Below the pieces are notes generated by a model, which was given only the letters and a program-made list of their open reading frames with translations, was not told the DNA's origin and searched no databases. A program made the translations under genes and the position numbers. Source: CS3-C152 sp964347025 (GTDB lineage: Archaea; Aenigmatarchaeota; Aenigmatarchaeia; QMZP01; QMZT01). From it: a stretch of 53,610 nt of DNA. Below, one piece after another: positions 32,701-42,500 of this stretch. Positions within the stretch are counted from its first letter, which is position 1, and each line of letters starts with the position of its first letter. The stretch spans positions 1 through 53,610 of the forward strand of contig CAYFWU010000006.1 of assembly GCA_964347025.1 (NCBI GenBank). The letters run 5' to 3'.

Positions 32701-35311
32701 TAAAGCCACTCGGGTTGCTAGAAATTCCGCTTAACGTTATCTGGAACGTGTCTCCAACTCCGAAAGATCCAGATGGGTATGTATAAGACGACCAAGAACC
32801 TGTCACCTCCATTGGACTTCCTCCTGTCGTGCAGGAAGTGTAGCTATTTGAACACACCTTCTGCAGTCCGCATTTGTAGGATCCTGTTCTCCCGCAATTG
32901 GAATTTTGCCAGATTCTCTGGTTTCCAGAGCCTGGATTCGGAGTGGTACAATCCAAAAAACATCCTCCGTCTGTGTAACAATTATTAGGATCGGTCCCGT
33001 TACAGATTCCAGGTTCTCCTGTACATGATTCTCCGCAAACCTTACCCACGCACGGTCCTGTCTCCAGGTGAAAGATACTGCTCTGTATTACAGATTCCTG
33101 GTTGCCTGCCGAATCTTCGGAATAAAAGCATACCATTTTGTCACAAATCTGGCCTTGCGGGCAGGTGACAGTCCCTGATGTCGCTTCTGTGTAACCAGTG
33201 GGAGGTGTCCCGCAGGTTTCTATGTCATCTATTATTCTATAATAGGTTTTGTCACAGCCCGATCCACCTGTGTCTGAACATGTCAATGTGAAATCCGCTT
33301 GGCTGCTTCCTGTAAAGTCCCCTCCATCCGGGCTTATGGTTGTTGCTGGCGTATCAATGTCCACCATCAGCTGTGAAGAAACGTCTATATCGTTATTTCC
33401 TGCATTGTCCTCAACCCATAAACATAGCCAGTCGTTGTGATTCGTGTTTATCGTTATACTCGAGCTTGTTGTTGAGGAGGTGTAGTCTGTTTTAGAGGTT
33501 GAACATGTCCCGTCAGAGTCGAAATAATACCAATTATTTGTTGTACATCCAGAGCCTCCTGTATCAGAGCAACTCAATGTTATATCATCTGAACTAACCC
33601 ACGTGCCTGAGACTCCTGTTATGGAAGCGGTGGGACCTGTCGCATCAACCATAAGTTGGGTAGAAACCGCGATATCGGAGTTCCCAAAGGTATCCTCAAC
33701 CCATAAACATAGCCAGTCGTTACGATCCGTGTTTACTGTTATACTTGAATCAGTTGTTGAGGAAGTGTAGTCGGACTTCGAAGTTGAACACGTCCCATCC
33801 GAATCAAAGTAATACCATTTCGTCGGAAGGCAATCAGCACCCGATGTTCCATAGCAATCCAGGGTGACAGTTAGATTACATGGGTAGGGGTCCTGATTTA
33901 CTGGATGATAACACATAATACTTAAAGTACCATCAAGTAAATAACTCAAACTTGTAGGAGGAACTACTGAGTAACTGATAGTCGTGGTCGGAGCTGCCGG
34001 ACCAAACTTTATTTTGGAAGAAACATCTGTTTCATAAGAACCTGGGGTTGAACTGGCTGATGCAAAACCACCGAATCTCCAGAACCACATTTCTGGGGAC
34101 GTCTGAGTGGTTTCCTGGTTGCCTGCATTGTCTCTCGAGTAGTATTTAACATTATAATAAGCGGACGTGACGTCTTCTCCGAAAGTTTCCATTACAGCAT
34201 CAAAAGAAATGTTAAACGGATAGGAATAGACAGTGTCCGGGTTGCATGTACTTGGGTAATCTGTGCAATTAGGAGGAGCAATACCGCCAGGCGGTCCACT
34301 GGTCGGGTAGCATATCCTTTCTAGGTCTACGCAATACATCGTGACATCGCAATCGCCTTCTGTGTCTGAACAAGCTAAAAATATTTCATCCGAACTAACC
34401 CATGTGGTGGAAACGTCTGTTATGGAAGCAACTGGAAGTGGTATGCTTGCCTTGCATTCGGCTCCGTTCCAGTAGGGCGAACTATCCGGGCAGCAGTGGG
34501 AAGTGCCGGTGATAGGACTCAGGTGACATCCGTAGTTATTCTTGGTGCAGCATTCGTCGTCGGAAGCGCATGCATCACCCTCCGCTCTCCTGCATCTTTT
34601 ATTACTCTGGTATGAGATCTTGCCGGAGAAGAAAGCCTTGTTAGGATAAACTCCGTATCCGTTGCTCCGGCTAAGTTCCCCGCCGGCACAATCCTCAGGA
34701 CAGTTAAATTCATCTTCACCAGGATCACAAGTTCCATCACCGCACTCTGGCGGAGGCGGTGGAGGAGGTGGTGGTGGAGCTGCCACATCCATACAGCAGC
34801 CACTTTCGCATTGACAGTCCCATCCTTCTGTGCAGGACTCTCCATACTGTCTTGGTGGTTTGCAAAAACCTCTCTCACAAACATAATTCAAATGGTTTAC
34901 ATCAATTCCACAAAAGGCACCGCTTGGCATGCCGTATTGACTTGCATACACGCTATAATCCTCGCAGCCGGTACAACCCCTCACAAAGCATTCATCAACA
35001 TGTGTACAATCCAGACATCTATCATAAAAGTTGTCATTACTTTTCTCCTGATTGAAGCAGTAACCCCGCTCATCCATATTGAAAGCTGCACAAAAACCCA
35101 GCCCGCCACCGGTTAGTTTGCGAACACCACTCCCAGCCGGCTCCTCTTTATAAGAATCTGGATCGAGTCTATCATGTCTGGTAACCGAACAACAATCCAC
35201 ATACTGATTTGCCTGAGTACAATCAGCAGCCACATTATGTGCGAAAAACGAGAACAGCAAAATGGGTAAAAAAATTAAGACTAATTTAGAAGAAAGACTT
35301 CTGGCACCCAC
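29732..35311 (-). CDS. Giant Cys-rich modular surface protein A with a PEF-CTERM-like tail
   Basis: An 1859-residue secreted protein. It starts with GTG and a signal peptide (LVLIFLPILLFSFFAHNVAA). The N-terminal 290 residues are Cys-rich and include an eleven-proline spacer and a CGDGTCDPGEDEFNCPEDC motif. Then come at least three copies of an Ig-like module (WYYFDSDGTCSTSK... WLCLWVEDNAGNNDI), two copies of a ~190-residue module (CNSSCGRTxSYKC-like start, YCGLWSDF end), a fibronectin-III-like domain near 1200-1270, and three VSVTGAP...VWVCAAANDS modules. The C-terminus TPAEFPG plus membrane helix plus a short charged tail resembles archaeosortase substrates. Probably an adhesin or cell-wall component; no enzymatic domain is seen. 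Confidence 0.78.
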   Translation of the reverse strand: MGARSLSSKLVLIFLPILLFSFFAHNVAADCTQANQYVDCCSVTRHDRLDPDSYKEEPAGSGVRKLTGGGLGFCAAFNMDERGYCFNQEKSNDNFYDRCLDCTHVDECFVRGCTGCEDYSVYASQYGMPSGAFCGIDVNHLNYVCERGFCKPPRQYGESCTEGWDCQCESGCCMDVAAPPPPPPPPPPECGDGTCDPGEDEFNCPEDCAGGELSRSNGYGVYPNKAFFSGKISYQSNKRCRRAEGDACASDDECCTKNNYGCHLSPITGTSHCCPDSSPYWNGAECKASIPLPVASITDVSTTWVSSDEIFLACSDTEGDCDVTMYCVDLERICYPTSGPPGGIAPPNCTDYPSTCNPDTVYSYPFNISFDAVMETFGEDVTSAYYNVKYYSRDNAGNQETTQTSPEMWFWRFGGFASASSTPGSYETDVSSKIKFGPAAPTTTISYSVVPPTSLSYLLDGTLSIMCYHPVNQDPYPCNLTVTLDCYGTSGADCLPTKWYYFDSDGTCSTSKSDYTSSTTDSSITVNTDRNDWLCLWVEDTFGNSDIAVSTQLMVDATGPTASITGVSGTWVSSDDITLSCSDTGGSGCTTNNWYYFDSDGTCSTSKTDYTSSTTSSSITINTNHNDWLCLWVEDNAGNNDIDVSSQLMVDIDTPATTISPDGGDFTGSSQADFTLTCSDTGGSGCDKTYYRIIDDIETCGTPPTGYTEATSGTVTCPQGQICDKMVCFYSEDSAGNQESVIQSSIFHLETGPCVGKVCGESCTGEPGICNGTDPNNCYTDGGCFLDCTTPNPGSGNQRIWQNSNCGRTGSYKCGLQKVCSNSYTSCTTGGSPMEVTGSWSSYTYPSGSFGVGDTFQITLSGISSNPSGFTIVAECSVIKPDGIVIYFNNWGSGDLSFSYIIQSGDSEGTWTLDYCGLWSDFLANEGWNLQFDNTDYTFLIDKTPPTVSVTGAPVNWQNTDATASVSCSDPAVGSGCDSGTYVLLTYSTDPGSCPSTHASYTLSSPQTISSHVWVCAAANDSVDNTGFSTPVEFRIEKTDPIADISDESTSWVTSDDITLSCSDTGGSGCVSTKWYYFDSDGVCSTSKTDYTSSTTSSSITVNTNHNDWICLWVEDNAGNNDIDVSSQLMVDTSPPTTPVVTDDGEQTSSLTTLHATWSSSDPESGIAEYQYAIGTDQYPSSGWNSEVDWTSTGMNTEITRSDLSLSQGQTYYFNVRARNNADSWSSVGYSDGIIANVCYQQICGISCPGGICDGNDNCYAGGGCLLNCSAPAVNPPDERRWINSNCGRTDSYKCGPQHVCSNSYTSCTTGGISTQVIGFWTSYTQPSGTYYAGDTITITLNGVSNTPSGFTILAECSVIKPDGSTIFFDNWGSGDLTFSYQIQPTDPLGTWTIDYCGLWSDFEANGGWNLNLDNTDYTFTVDSIQLTVSVTGAPPDWSNTDATASVSCSSNAPGGCDPTTYMLETYTSDPGSCPTEYPSYTLSSPQTISTHVWVCGVANDSYDNMGVSTPVEFMVDQIPPTVSVTGAPAGWSNTDETATVSCSDTGDSGCDSGSYVLLTYTSDPGSCPSTHASYTLSSPQTISTHVWVCAAANDSADNTGLSTPVEFMVDQTPPTSSVKILTTYTTDTSFNLSWNGTDDLSGIDCYVIQYKYQPPGEPEEPITNITFFDGECTTETNITFDAGLVAGTTDIDEYTFHFRSLAIDNAGNWETKSGFDTYTRIFLGMVRFEIDERFQAIIARKAVIKIIVRNSQLISDIIHLSLDLSDIVFEETGNQDIDLGMNPQEFKEVRAILYPKSFGSFNLTATATSTVDPQILESDWLEIIIGTPAEFPGISDFGIIIMIISAVLIYLKFVRIEN
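30468..31351 (-). repeat. 884-bp duplicated block, copy in giant protein A
   Basis: This block matches 36090-36973 at a constant offset of 5622 bp. I saw no mismatch when reading the two side by side; both edges drop abruptly into diverged sequence. It encodes residues ~1321-1615 of protein A. A block this long and this similar points to recent duplication or gene conversion. Confidence 0.85.
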
Positions 35312-35356
35312 GGTATCCCCCTTATATAGATATTTATTATCAGGTTATTTAAAGTG

Positions 35357-38300
35357 CTACTTCCTTGAAACAAGTTTAAGGTAGATCAGAACCGAGAATA
35401 TCAGAAGTAAACATATTGCAAACCAGCTCAGTCCTGGGAATTCTGCGGGTGTTACGATCTTTAATTCCACCCAATCGGTATCCGTAAGCTGTGGGTCGTT
35501 TGCGGAGGTCGCGGTTACAGTTAGATTGAAGGTTCCCAGTGAACTCGGATATATTTTTGCTACCGCTTCCCTGAATTCCTGAGGATTCATGTCCAAATCT
35601 ATGTTCTGGTTGCCTGTCTCATCGAATTTCGCTTCTTGCATGTTTAGCGATAGGCGGATCGTATCTGCTATCAGTTGACCGTTTCTGACAACTATCGTTA
35701 TGATTCCTTTTTGGGCAAGGGTTACATGAAATCTCTCATCAATCGCGAACTTTACCATCCCCAGGAATATCTTTGTGTACGTATCAAATCCTGACTTGGT
35801 TTCCCAGTTGCCTGCGTTGTCTTTCGCTAGCGACCGGAAGTGGAAGGTGTAGCCGTCAAGGTTAGAACTTCCCACCACCAGTCCTGCGTCAAATGTTGTG
35901 TTTGTTTCAGTTGTGCATTCACCATCAGAGAATGTTATGTTAAATATCTCTGATTCTGGTCCTTCCAGTGGCTCATATTTATACTGTATTACATAGCAGT
36001 CTATTCCGGACGCATCGTCCGTCCCATTCCAGGCAAGGTCAAAACTTGTTTCTGTTGTGTAAGAATTGATCATTCTTACGCTTGATATTGGAGGTGTTTG
36101 GTCAACCATGAATTCAACCGGGGTTGAGAGTCCTGTGTTGTCTGCACTGTCATTCGCTGCTGCGCACACCCAGACATGGGTTGAGATGGTCTGAGGTGAG
36201 GAAAGGGTGTAGGAAGCGTGGGTGGAAGGGCAAGAGCCTGGGTCTGAGGTGTAGGTTAACAGAACGTAAGACCCTGAATCGCAACCGCTGTCACCCGTGT
36301 CCGAGCAGGAAACAGTCGCTGTCTCGTCCGTATTGCTCCAGCCAGCTGGAGCTCCGGTGACAGAGACAGTTGGTGGTATCTGGTCAACCATGAATTCGAC
36401 CGGTGTTGATACCCCCATGTTATCATAGCTGTCATTCGCAACTCCGCACACCCAGACATGGGTTGAGATGGTTTGCGGGGAGGAAAGGGTGTAGGAGGGA
36501 TATTCTGTTGGGCAAGAGCCCGGGTCTGAGGTGTAGGTTTCGAGCATGTATGTGGTTGGGTCGCAACCGCCAGGTGCGTTGCTTGAGCATGAAACACTCG
36601 CTGTCGCATCCGTGTTGCTCCAATCGGGGGGAGCACCCGTAACGCTAACTGTCAGTTGGATGGAGTCAACTGTGAATGTGTAGTCTGTGTTATCCAAATT
36701 AAGGTTCCATCCTCCATTGGCTTCAAAATCTGACCATAGTCCGCAGTAATCGATCGTCCAGGTCCCTAGCGGATCTGTTGGCTGTATCTGGTAGGAGAAG
36801 GTTAGATCCCCAGAACCCCAGTTGTCGAAGAATATTGTGGAACCGTCTGGTTTTATAACACTACATTCTGCCAGAATTGTGAATCCGGATGGTGTGTTTG
36901 ACACGCCGTTAAGTGTTATCGTTATCGTATCGCCTGCGTAATAAGTTCCGCTAGGTTGTGTGTATGAGGTCCAGGTTCCTGTTACCTGTGTTGAACTCCC
37001 TCCTGGAGTGCATGACGTGTAACTGTTGGAACACACATGCGAATCTCCGCACTTGTATGACCCTGTCCTCCCACAGTTCGAGTTTACCCATCTCCTCTCG
37101 TCCGGAGGACTAACAGTAGGAGCTGAACAGTCCAACATACAGCCTCCGTCTGCATAACATAGTCCGTCAGGACCATCGCAAACCCCTGGGTTAAACAGGC
37201 AGTTCTCTCCGCACACCCTGCCCATGCAGTCCCTTGCCTGCCATTCACCATTATTACACCTTGCTGACAAACTTGGGTGATCATCACCGTGGTTGTAACA
37301 CACGCTATTCCAAACACAATCACTATCTTGGTTGCAGCATGCATCATCATTCGGATCGTCAGTGCATGCAAAAGCATCGCAATCCCTGGTTTTAACGTAC
37401 TCGTTGTTGTCATCAGTGCAGCAATTCGAAACATCACCTCCCAGGTTCCAGTTACCCGTTCCCAAACATGCATCACAGTAGTTCTGATTGTCATCAGGGT
37501 CTTCACTGGTAAAAACGCACGCGCCTCCGGAACAGGTATATTCTGAATACGTACACCCTGGGCATGAGCCAGAACAACCGTCATAGGCGTTGCAATCTTC
37601 TACCGATGAATCATCCACCCAACTTGTGTGGTCCGTACACACTCCGTTGCAGTAATAATCGTGAAATCTTCTGCGTGTCCTTACCTCGTCACCAGAACAG
37701 TAATTTACAAATGGATCGTAGTAATCCGTGTTTCTGTTGGAATAACTGTAGAGACAGCTGCCATCAGTACAGTAATAATCCCTGTCTTCACAACCATCTG
37801 AGTATGGGTAACATCCGTCGCCACCACCGCAGTCGTAACCGTTGTTTGAAACCCTCAGATAATCAACCTCGTAATGCGCCCAGGGAGAAGTGGCAACATC
37901 TATTCTTATGCTGCATATGTCTTGGCTGTCCCAACCGCTAACACCGCTTATATCCTTTTCGAGCACGTGCCAATTGCTGTCATCCGGAACGTTCCCTATA
38001 ATATCACCGCACTGGAGAGAGCTGCAAGCCCCTGCATTCCAATCGTTGTCAATCTGCCATAAAACCCATAAATCTTGAGCACTCCCGTTGTCGTGCCTTG
38101 CCCTGACTGTAACAACCGGGTAGTTGGCGGCATTGAACTTGTCATGGTCAAAAAGGTCATACCAGCAGGGACCACCGCTGTTGGTATCAGTCCATATGTA
38201 GTAACGCAATCCGCCTAAATTACACCCCGCGGGGTTATTTGCACCAGAGGTAATGCCATGAGCAGTTCCTCCGCTGACCTCAAAATATCCTCCCCAGCCA

Positions 38301-39547
38301 GGACGGAGACACTCGCTGCTACCCCAGAAGCCAGAGTACTCGCCGTCGAATTCATAAATGCTTTTATAATAACAGTCTGGATCTTGACTCGTTTTATCGA
38401 TCGTGAATACATTGCTTAGTTTTACACTCTCGGAATTTCCATTATTGTCAATACTGTAGAAACATACCCTTCTGTTACAGACCTGTCCCGCCGGACACGT
38501 TACCGTTCCCGATGTTCCCTGCGGGTAAGGAGTTGCTGGACATGATTGACCATCATTTATGATCTGGTAATGGGTTGTATCGCAACCAGAACCGGCGTCT
38601 GTACAGATTAAATTGAAAATTACATCATCATTATTCCAGGGCACCCCATTCGGTATTATTGTCGTTGTTGGCGGGGTTGTGTCATCAGGGCAGAGTGCTG
38701 CATCAGTCCTGCATTCAGGCACGGTTTCATCGCAAATCTCTGTGGCAGCACATGTCTGATCAGTGCCCCAGGAACCATAGGTAGTGCTTCCTGTACAACT
38801 ACTTGAACTTCCGGAACAATATCGGTTGTTCGTCCTCTTCTCAAGTGTGGCCCCACAGCCGTTTGCATCACCTCCCGTACATCTGTACTCGTCCCAGGTG
38901 TTGCAGACCGTAGAGGTCGGTTCATAGCAGCCCCGATAAGTACCTGTGGTGCAGCAGACGCCCGAAGAGCATTGGGTGTCAACACAGACGTTTCCGCAGC
39001 ATGCTCCACCACAACAGATAAAAGTCCCTGATACAGAGCAGTCACATCCCTGGTTTAGAGGTACCCTGCAAACCGTGCCGCATTGCGCCCAACAGGGATC
39101 CCCGCGTTGATCGCAGCACCAACCATCATTCTTACATCCGCCATCCCCCTGATCATAAGATCTTGACGGATTCCAGGGATTTGGACCACCAGATGTGATG
39201 GCCTCGCAATCGCACATGTCCCTCCCAGTCCATGTGCATTCCCAGTTGGCGCATCGTGCAGCACTCGGGCAATCAGGGTCACGGAGAGTGTTTCCGCAAG
39301 CGTTTGTTCCGCTTGCGCAGTCGTTGGAACCGCATGTATCATACCCCTGATATACCCAGTCACAGTCACACCATGTACATCCGCTGTCAGCCTTACAATC
39401 GCTCTCCGATTTACCCGTACATCGAGCGAGTCCCTTACATAGCTGCTGTCTGTATGGTGTGGCAGAAGCCAAATTCTCAACTATAAATGAGGATGCTATA
39501 AAGATTACAACACATATCAGAAAAATCCTGACAAAATTATTTTTCAT
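35357..39547 (-). CDS. Giant Cys-rich modular surface protein B with a PEF-CTERM-like tail
   Basis: A 1396-residue secreted protein with a signal peptide (FVRIFLICVVIFIASSFIVE). The N-terminal ~270 residues are very Cys-rich. An Ig-like module (TTTIIPNGVPWNNDDVIF...) follows, then a jelly-roll-like domain near 395-570 (WHVLEKDISGVSGW, YEVDYLRVSN) suggestive of carbohydrate binding. A second Cys-rich region includes one NWNLGGDVSNCCTDDNNEY unit. The ~190-residue YCGLWSDF module and two VSVTGAP modules are shared with protein A. The tail TPAEFPGLSWFAICLLLIF plus basic end matches proteins A and C. The ATG is chosen over the GTG just before it. Likely an anchored adhesin. Confidence 0.78.
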   Translation of the reverse strand: MKNNFVRIFLICVVIFIASSFIVENLASATPYRQQLCKGLARCTGKSESDCKADSGCTWCDCDWVYQGYDTCGSNDCASGTNACGNTLRDPDCPSAARCANWECTWTGRDMCDCEAITSGGPNPWNPSRSYDQGDGGCKNDGWCCDQRGDPCWAQCGTVCRVPLNQGCDCSVSGTFICCGGACCGNVCVDTQCSSGVCCTTGTYRGCYEPTSTVCNTWDEYRCTGGDANGCGATLEKRTNNRYCSGSSSSCTGSTTYGSWGTDQTCAATEICDETVPECRTDAALCPDDTTPPTTTIIPNGVPWNNDDVIFNLICTDAGSGCDTTHYQIINDGQSCPATPYPQGTSGTVTCPAGQVCNRRVCFYSIDNNGNSESVKLSNVFTIDKTSQDPDCYYKSIYEFDGEYSGFWGSSECLRPGWGGYFEVSGGTAHGITSGANNPAGCNLGGLRYYIWTDTNSGGPCWYDLFDHDKFNAANYPVVTVRARHDNGSAQDLWVLWQIDNDWNAGACSSLQCGDIIGNVPDDSNWHVLEKDISGVSGWDSQDICSIRIDVATSPWAHYEVDYLRVSNNGYDCGGGDGCYPYSDGCEDRDYYCTDGSCLYSYSNRNTDYYDPFVNYCSGDEVRTRRRFHDYYCNGVCTDHTSWVDDSSVEDCNAYDGCSGSCPGCTYSEYTCSGGACVFTSEDPDDNQNYCDACLGTGNWNLGGDVSNCCTDDNNEYVKTRDCDAFACTDDPNDDACCNQDSDCVWNSVCYNHGDDHPSLSARCNNGEWQARDCMGRVCGENCLFNPGVCDGPDGLCYADGGCMLDCSAPTVSPPDERRWVNSNCGRTGSYKCGDSHVCSNSYTSCTPGGSSTQVTGTWTSYTQPSGTYYAGDTITITLNGVSNTPSGFTILAECSVIKPDGSTIFFDNWGSGDLTFSYQIQPTDPLGTWTIDYCGLWSDFEANGGWNLNLDNTDYTFTVDSIQLTVSVTGAPPDWSNTDATASVSCSSNAPGGCDPTTYMLETYTSDPGSCPTEYPSYTLSSPQTISTHVWVCGVANDSYDNMGVSTPVEFMVDQIPPTVSVTGAPAGWSNTDETATVSCSDTGDSGCDSGSYVLLTYTSDPGSCPSTHASYTLSSPQTISTHVWVCAAANDSADNTGLSTPVEFMVDQTPPISSVRMINSYTTETSFDLAWNGTDDASGIDCYVIQYKYEPLEGPESEIFNITFSDGECTTETNTTFDAGLVVGSSNLDGYTFHFRSLAKDNAGNWETKSGFDTYTKIFLGMVKFAIDERFHVTLAQKGIITIVVRNGQLIADTIRLSLNMQEAKFDETGNQNIDLDMNPQEFREAVAKIYPSSLGTFNLTVTATSANDPQLTDTDWVELKIVTPAEFPGLSWFAICLLLIFSVLIYLKLVSRK
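35367..35440 (-). repeat. 74-bp repeat encoding the C-terminal anchor, copy in protein B
   Basis: Identical as read to 39594-39667 (offset 4227 bp). It encodes most of the PGLSWFAICLLLIFSVLIY anchor. Identity stops just inside the conserved PA(E/D)FPG motif. Confidence 0.85.
36090..36973 (-). repeat. 884-bp duplicated block, copy in giant protein B
   Basis: Partner of the block in protein A; it encodes residues ~859-1153 of protein B. The modules on either side are homologous to those of protein A but clearly diverged at the DNA level, so only this part was homogenised or copied recently. Confidence 0.85.
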
Positions 39548-39583
39548 CACTTAATAATTTGTATAACTCAAATAATTAATTAA

Positions 39584-42500
39584 TTACCTTTTCGAAACAA
39601 GTTTAAGGTAGATCAGAACCGAGAATATCAGAAGTAAACATATTGCAAACCAGCTCAGTCCTGGGAAATCTGCAGGCATGAATACTATTATCCCAAGGTT
39701 GTCGGAATCATCGAGCGTTGGATCCGCAATGAGTGATTGGGCATCAAGATTCAGGACATAACCTTCCGTGCCTGAAGGGAAGAGTCTCACATAAACTATT
39801 TTCTCTTCTTGGGGATTAAGGGAAACGTTGATGTCTTGTTGATCATTCTCCACGAATCTTGCATACTCTGAATCAAGCTCCAGATAAACCCTGTCAAAGG
39901 TTGCCTGGATATTCCGAACTTCTATCCCTATTATGTCAGATCTGCCCAGCCTTATATGAAGCACTCCCTTTGGAATGAAGTTTGCCAGAGGATGGTCATA
40001 CATTGTGAAGGTATAGTAGTATGGTTGTGGCGGGTTCCATTCATCCTGCAGGCCCCTTTCCCCATAAACCCAATAGCTTATCTGCGTTCTACGCGGGTAC
40101 GGACCTGCAGTGAGGTTTATGGAGTAAACATTGTTTCTGGTATCAGAGGTTATTCCTCCTGTCATGGGATCCGAACCAGGGGTGTGGTTGTAATAGGTAA
40201 GTGTGAAGTTCAGTATACCAACGCTGGGAGTCCTGTTTTCAGCTATTATGGTGATAATCCTGTCCGCAGAGGTTTTGCCTTCGTTTGGAATTGTGAATCC
40301 TGAAAGTGTATCTACAGCGTAGACATTCGTCAGGACAGGGATGAAAATCATTATTTTCGTATCGTTTGTTGTCTTTATTTCCTGGTTGCCTGCGATATCC
40401 GTAGCTATCGATCTGAAGTAGAAGGTGTATCTGTTGGGTGGTGCACCTACTGTTGCCTCTGCATCGAATTCTGTTGTTGTCTGGGTCGTACAGGTGTCTC
40501 CATTAACTGAAAGGTCTGCCCAGTCAGTAAGCGACAGCGTATCGTTGTATCTGTACTGGATCGTGTAACAGTCTATACCGCTCTCATTGTCGCTCCCTGT
40601 CCATGATATGTTGAATCTCACATCGGTTATGAAACTCGGGAGTGGGAGGACGTTTGAGGCCGGAAGTTCATCATCAATTCCAACGTTGCTTGCGGATTCG
40701 TTGTTCTCATTCCCTAAATTATCGATTGCTCTCACACGGAATGTGTAGAGGCCATCTTTCACTGAAGTTATACTGAACGGGGATGTCCATGTTGGGTCGT
40801 TATCGGTCATTAAAACCCATTGTCCGGGGCCTGTTGAATTTTCCCACCTGTAAAAAACTGAATCAACCCCCATAATCGAGTCAATAACAGTTGCTGTTAC
40901 CGTGAAATCGGAAGTGTACCATGTGTCTGGGGTGGGGATGGTTATCGTGATGCTTGGCGGGGTCACGTCTATCGTTACGTCAACCGTAGCGTTTGCTTCA
41001 TGCCCTAGCGTGTCGTTCGCTTTAACCCTTATTGTATACGTTCCATCAGCCAAACCACTTATATCAAAGTTCGCTGTGAAGAAGTCTGTTCCTGTTGTTC
41101 TCGCCATTGGAGTCCATGGTCCGTTGGTCCCACTCTCCCAACGGTAAACGACTGAATCTATGTTCGACCACGTATCCGTTGCGGTTGCATTAACAAGGAA
41201 ATTTGAGTTGTGAAGGCTTCCGTCTGACGGGGAGTTGATAGTTACTACAGGTGATGACATGTCAACGGTGAAATCAAAATCTGTTTGGTTCAACGACAAT
41301 TCCCAGCCTTCATTGCCAAGGAAATCTGACCATAGACCACAGTAATCCAGTGTCCATATCCCTTCGGGATCCGCTGCCTGTATCGCGTAGGAGAAAACAA
41401 GATTGCCTGAGCCCCAGTTATTGAAATATATAGCATCACCGTTCGATTTGTCCACTTTACATTCTGTTAAAATTGTGAAGCCTGATGGGTTGTTCGAGAT
41501 ACCGTTAATCGTTATTTGAAACGAATCTCCCAATTTATAAGAACCGGATGGTTGTGCGTATGAAGACCATGTTCCGTTAACCTCTCTTGAACTCCCTCCT
41601 GGAGTGCATGACGTGTAACTGTTGGAGCACACGGAATCATTTGCACACTTGTATGACCCTGTCCTCCCACAGTTCGAGTTTACCCATCTCCTCTCGTCCG
41701 GAGGACTAACAGCAGGAACTGAACAGTCCAAAAGGCATCCTCCGTCTGTGTAACAATTTCCCCAGTCACCATCACATATTCCTGCGATTACCAGACAGTC
41801 CTCTCCGCATTGCTTGTTCATACATGGGTGTATTCCAAACTGGAAGACACTGCTCTGCTTCACGGATTCAGTGTTCCCTGCCAAATCCGTGGAGTAAAAA
41901 CATATTCTTTGGTCACACGTTTGTCCGAAGGGACAGGTTAGTGTCCCGGATGCTCCTTCTGTAAAGTCTGTAGGAGGTGTTCCGCAGGAGTCCGTGTCAT
42001 TTATTATCTGATAATAGTTCTTGTCACAATTGGATCCTCCCGTATCCGTGCAGGTTAACGTGAAGTCCACGTCGGTCTGCCCCCTGAAATCCCCTCCGTT
42101 CGGATTTATTGTCGTGGTAGGAGCTGCCGTGTCCGACCAGACACCGCTAACGCATGTGGAGCCTGTCACGCTTGGGTGGTCAGCTCCGTTGGCGTAACAC
42201 ACGCTTTGCCAAACACAATCATTCGCTTGGTCACAGCACGCGTCATCGCTCTGACTGTCCGTGCAGGCGTATCCGTCACATTTTCTGCTTCTGTTGTATT
42301 CTCCCGAATCGTCACCGCAGCAGACAGTCGCAGCTATTTCCCCTCCTATGTTCCATCTAACAGGGCCGGCAATAGCTAAACAGGCTGCTGATCTGGCGTC
42401 TCCGCCCTCCCAAGTTCCCGCGTTACAATATGCCTTGTTAGGGATTGCAGGAGCTGAAGTTCCGCCTGAGGCCGTGCAGACATCGTTGTACGTACAATCA

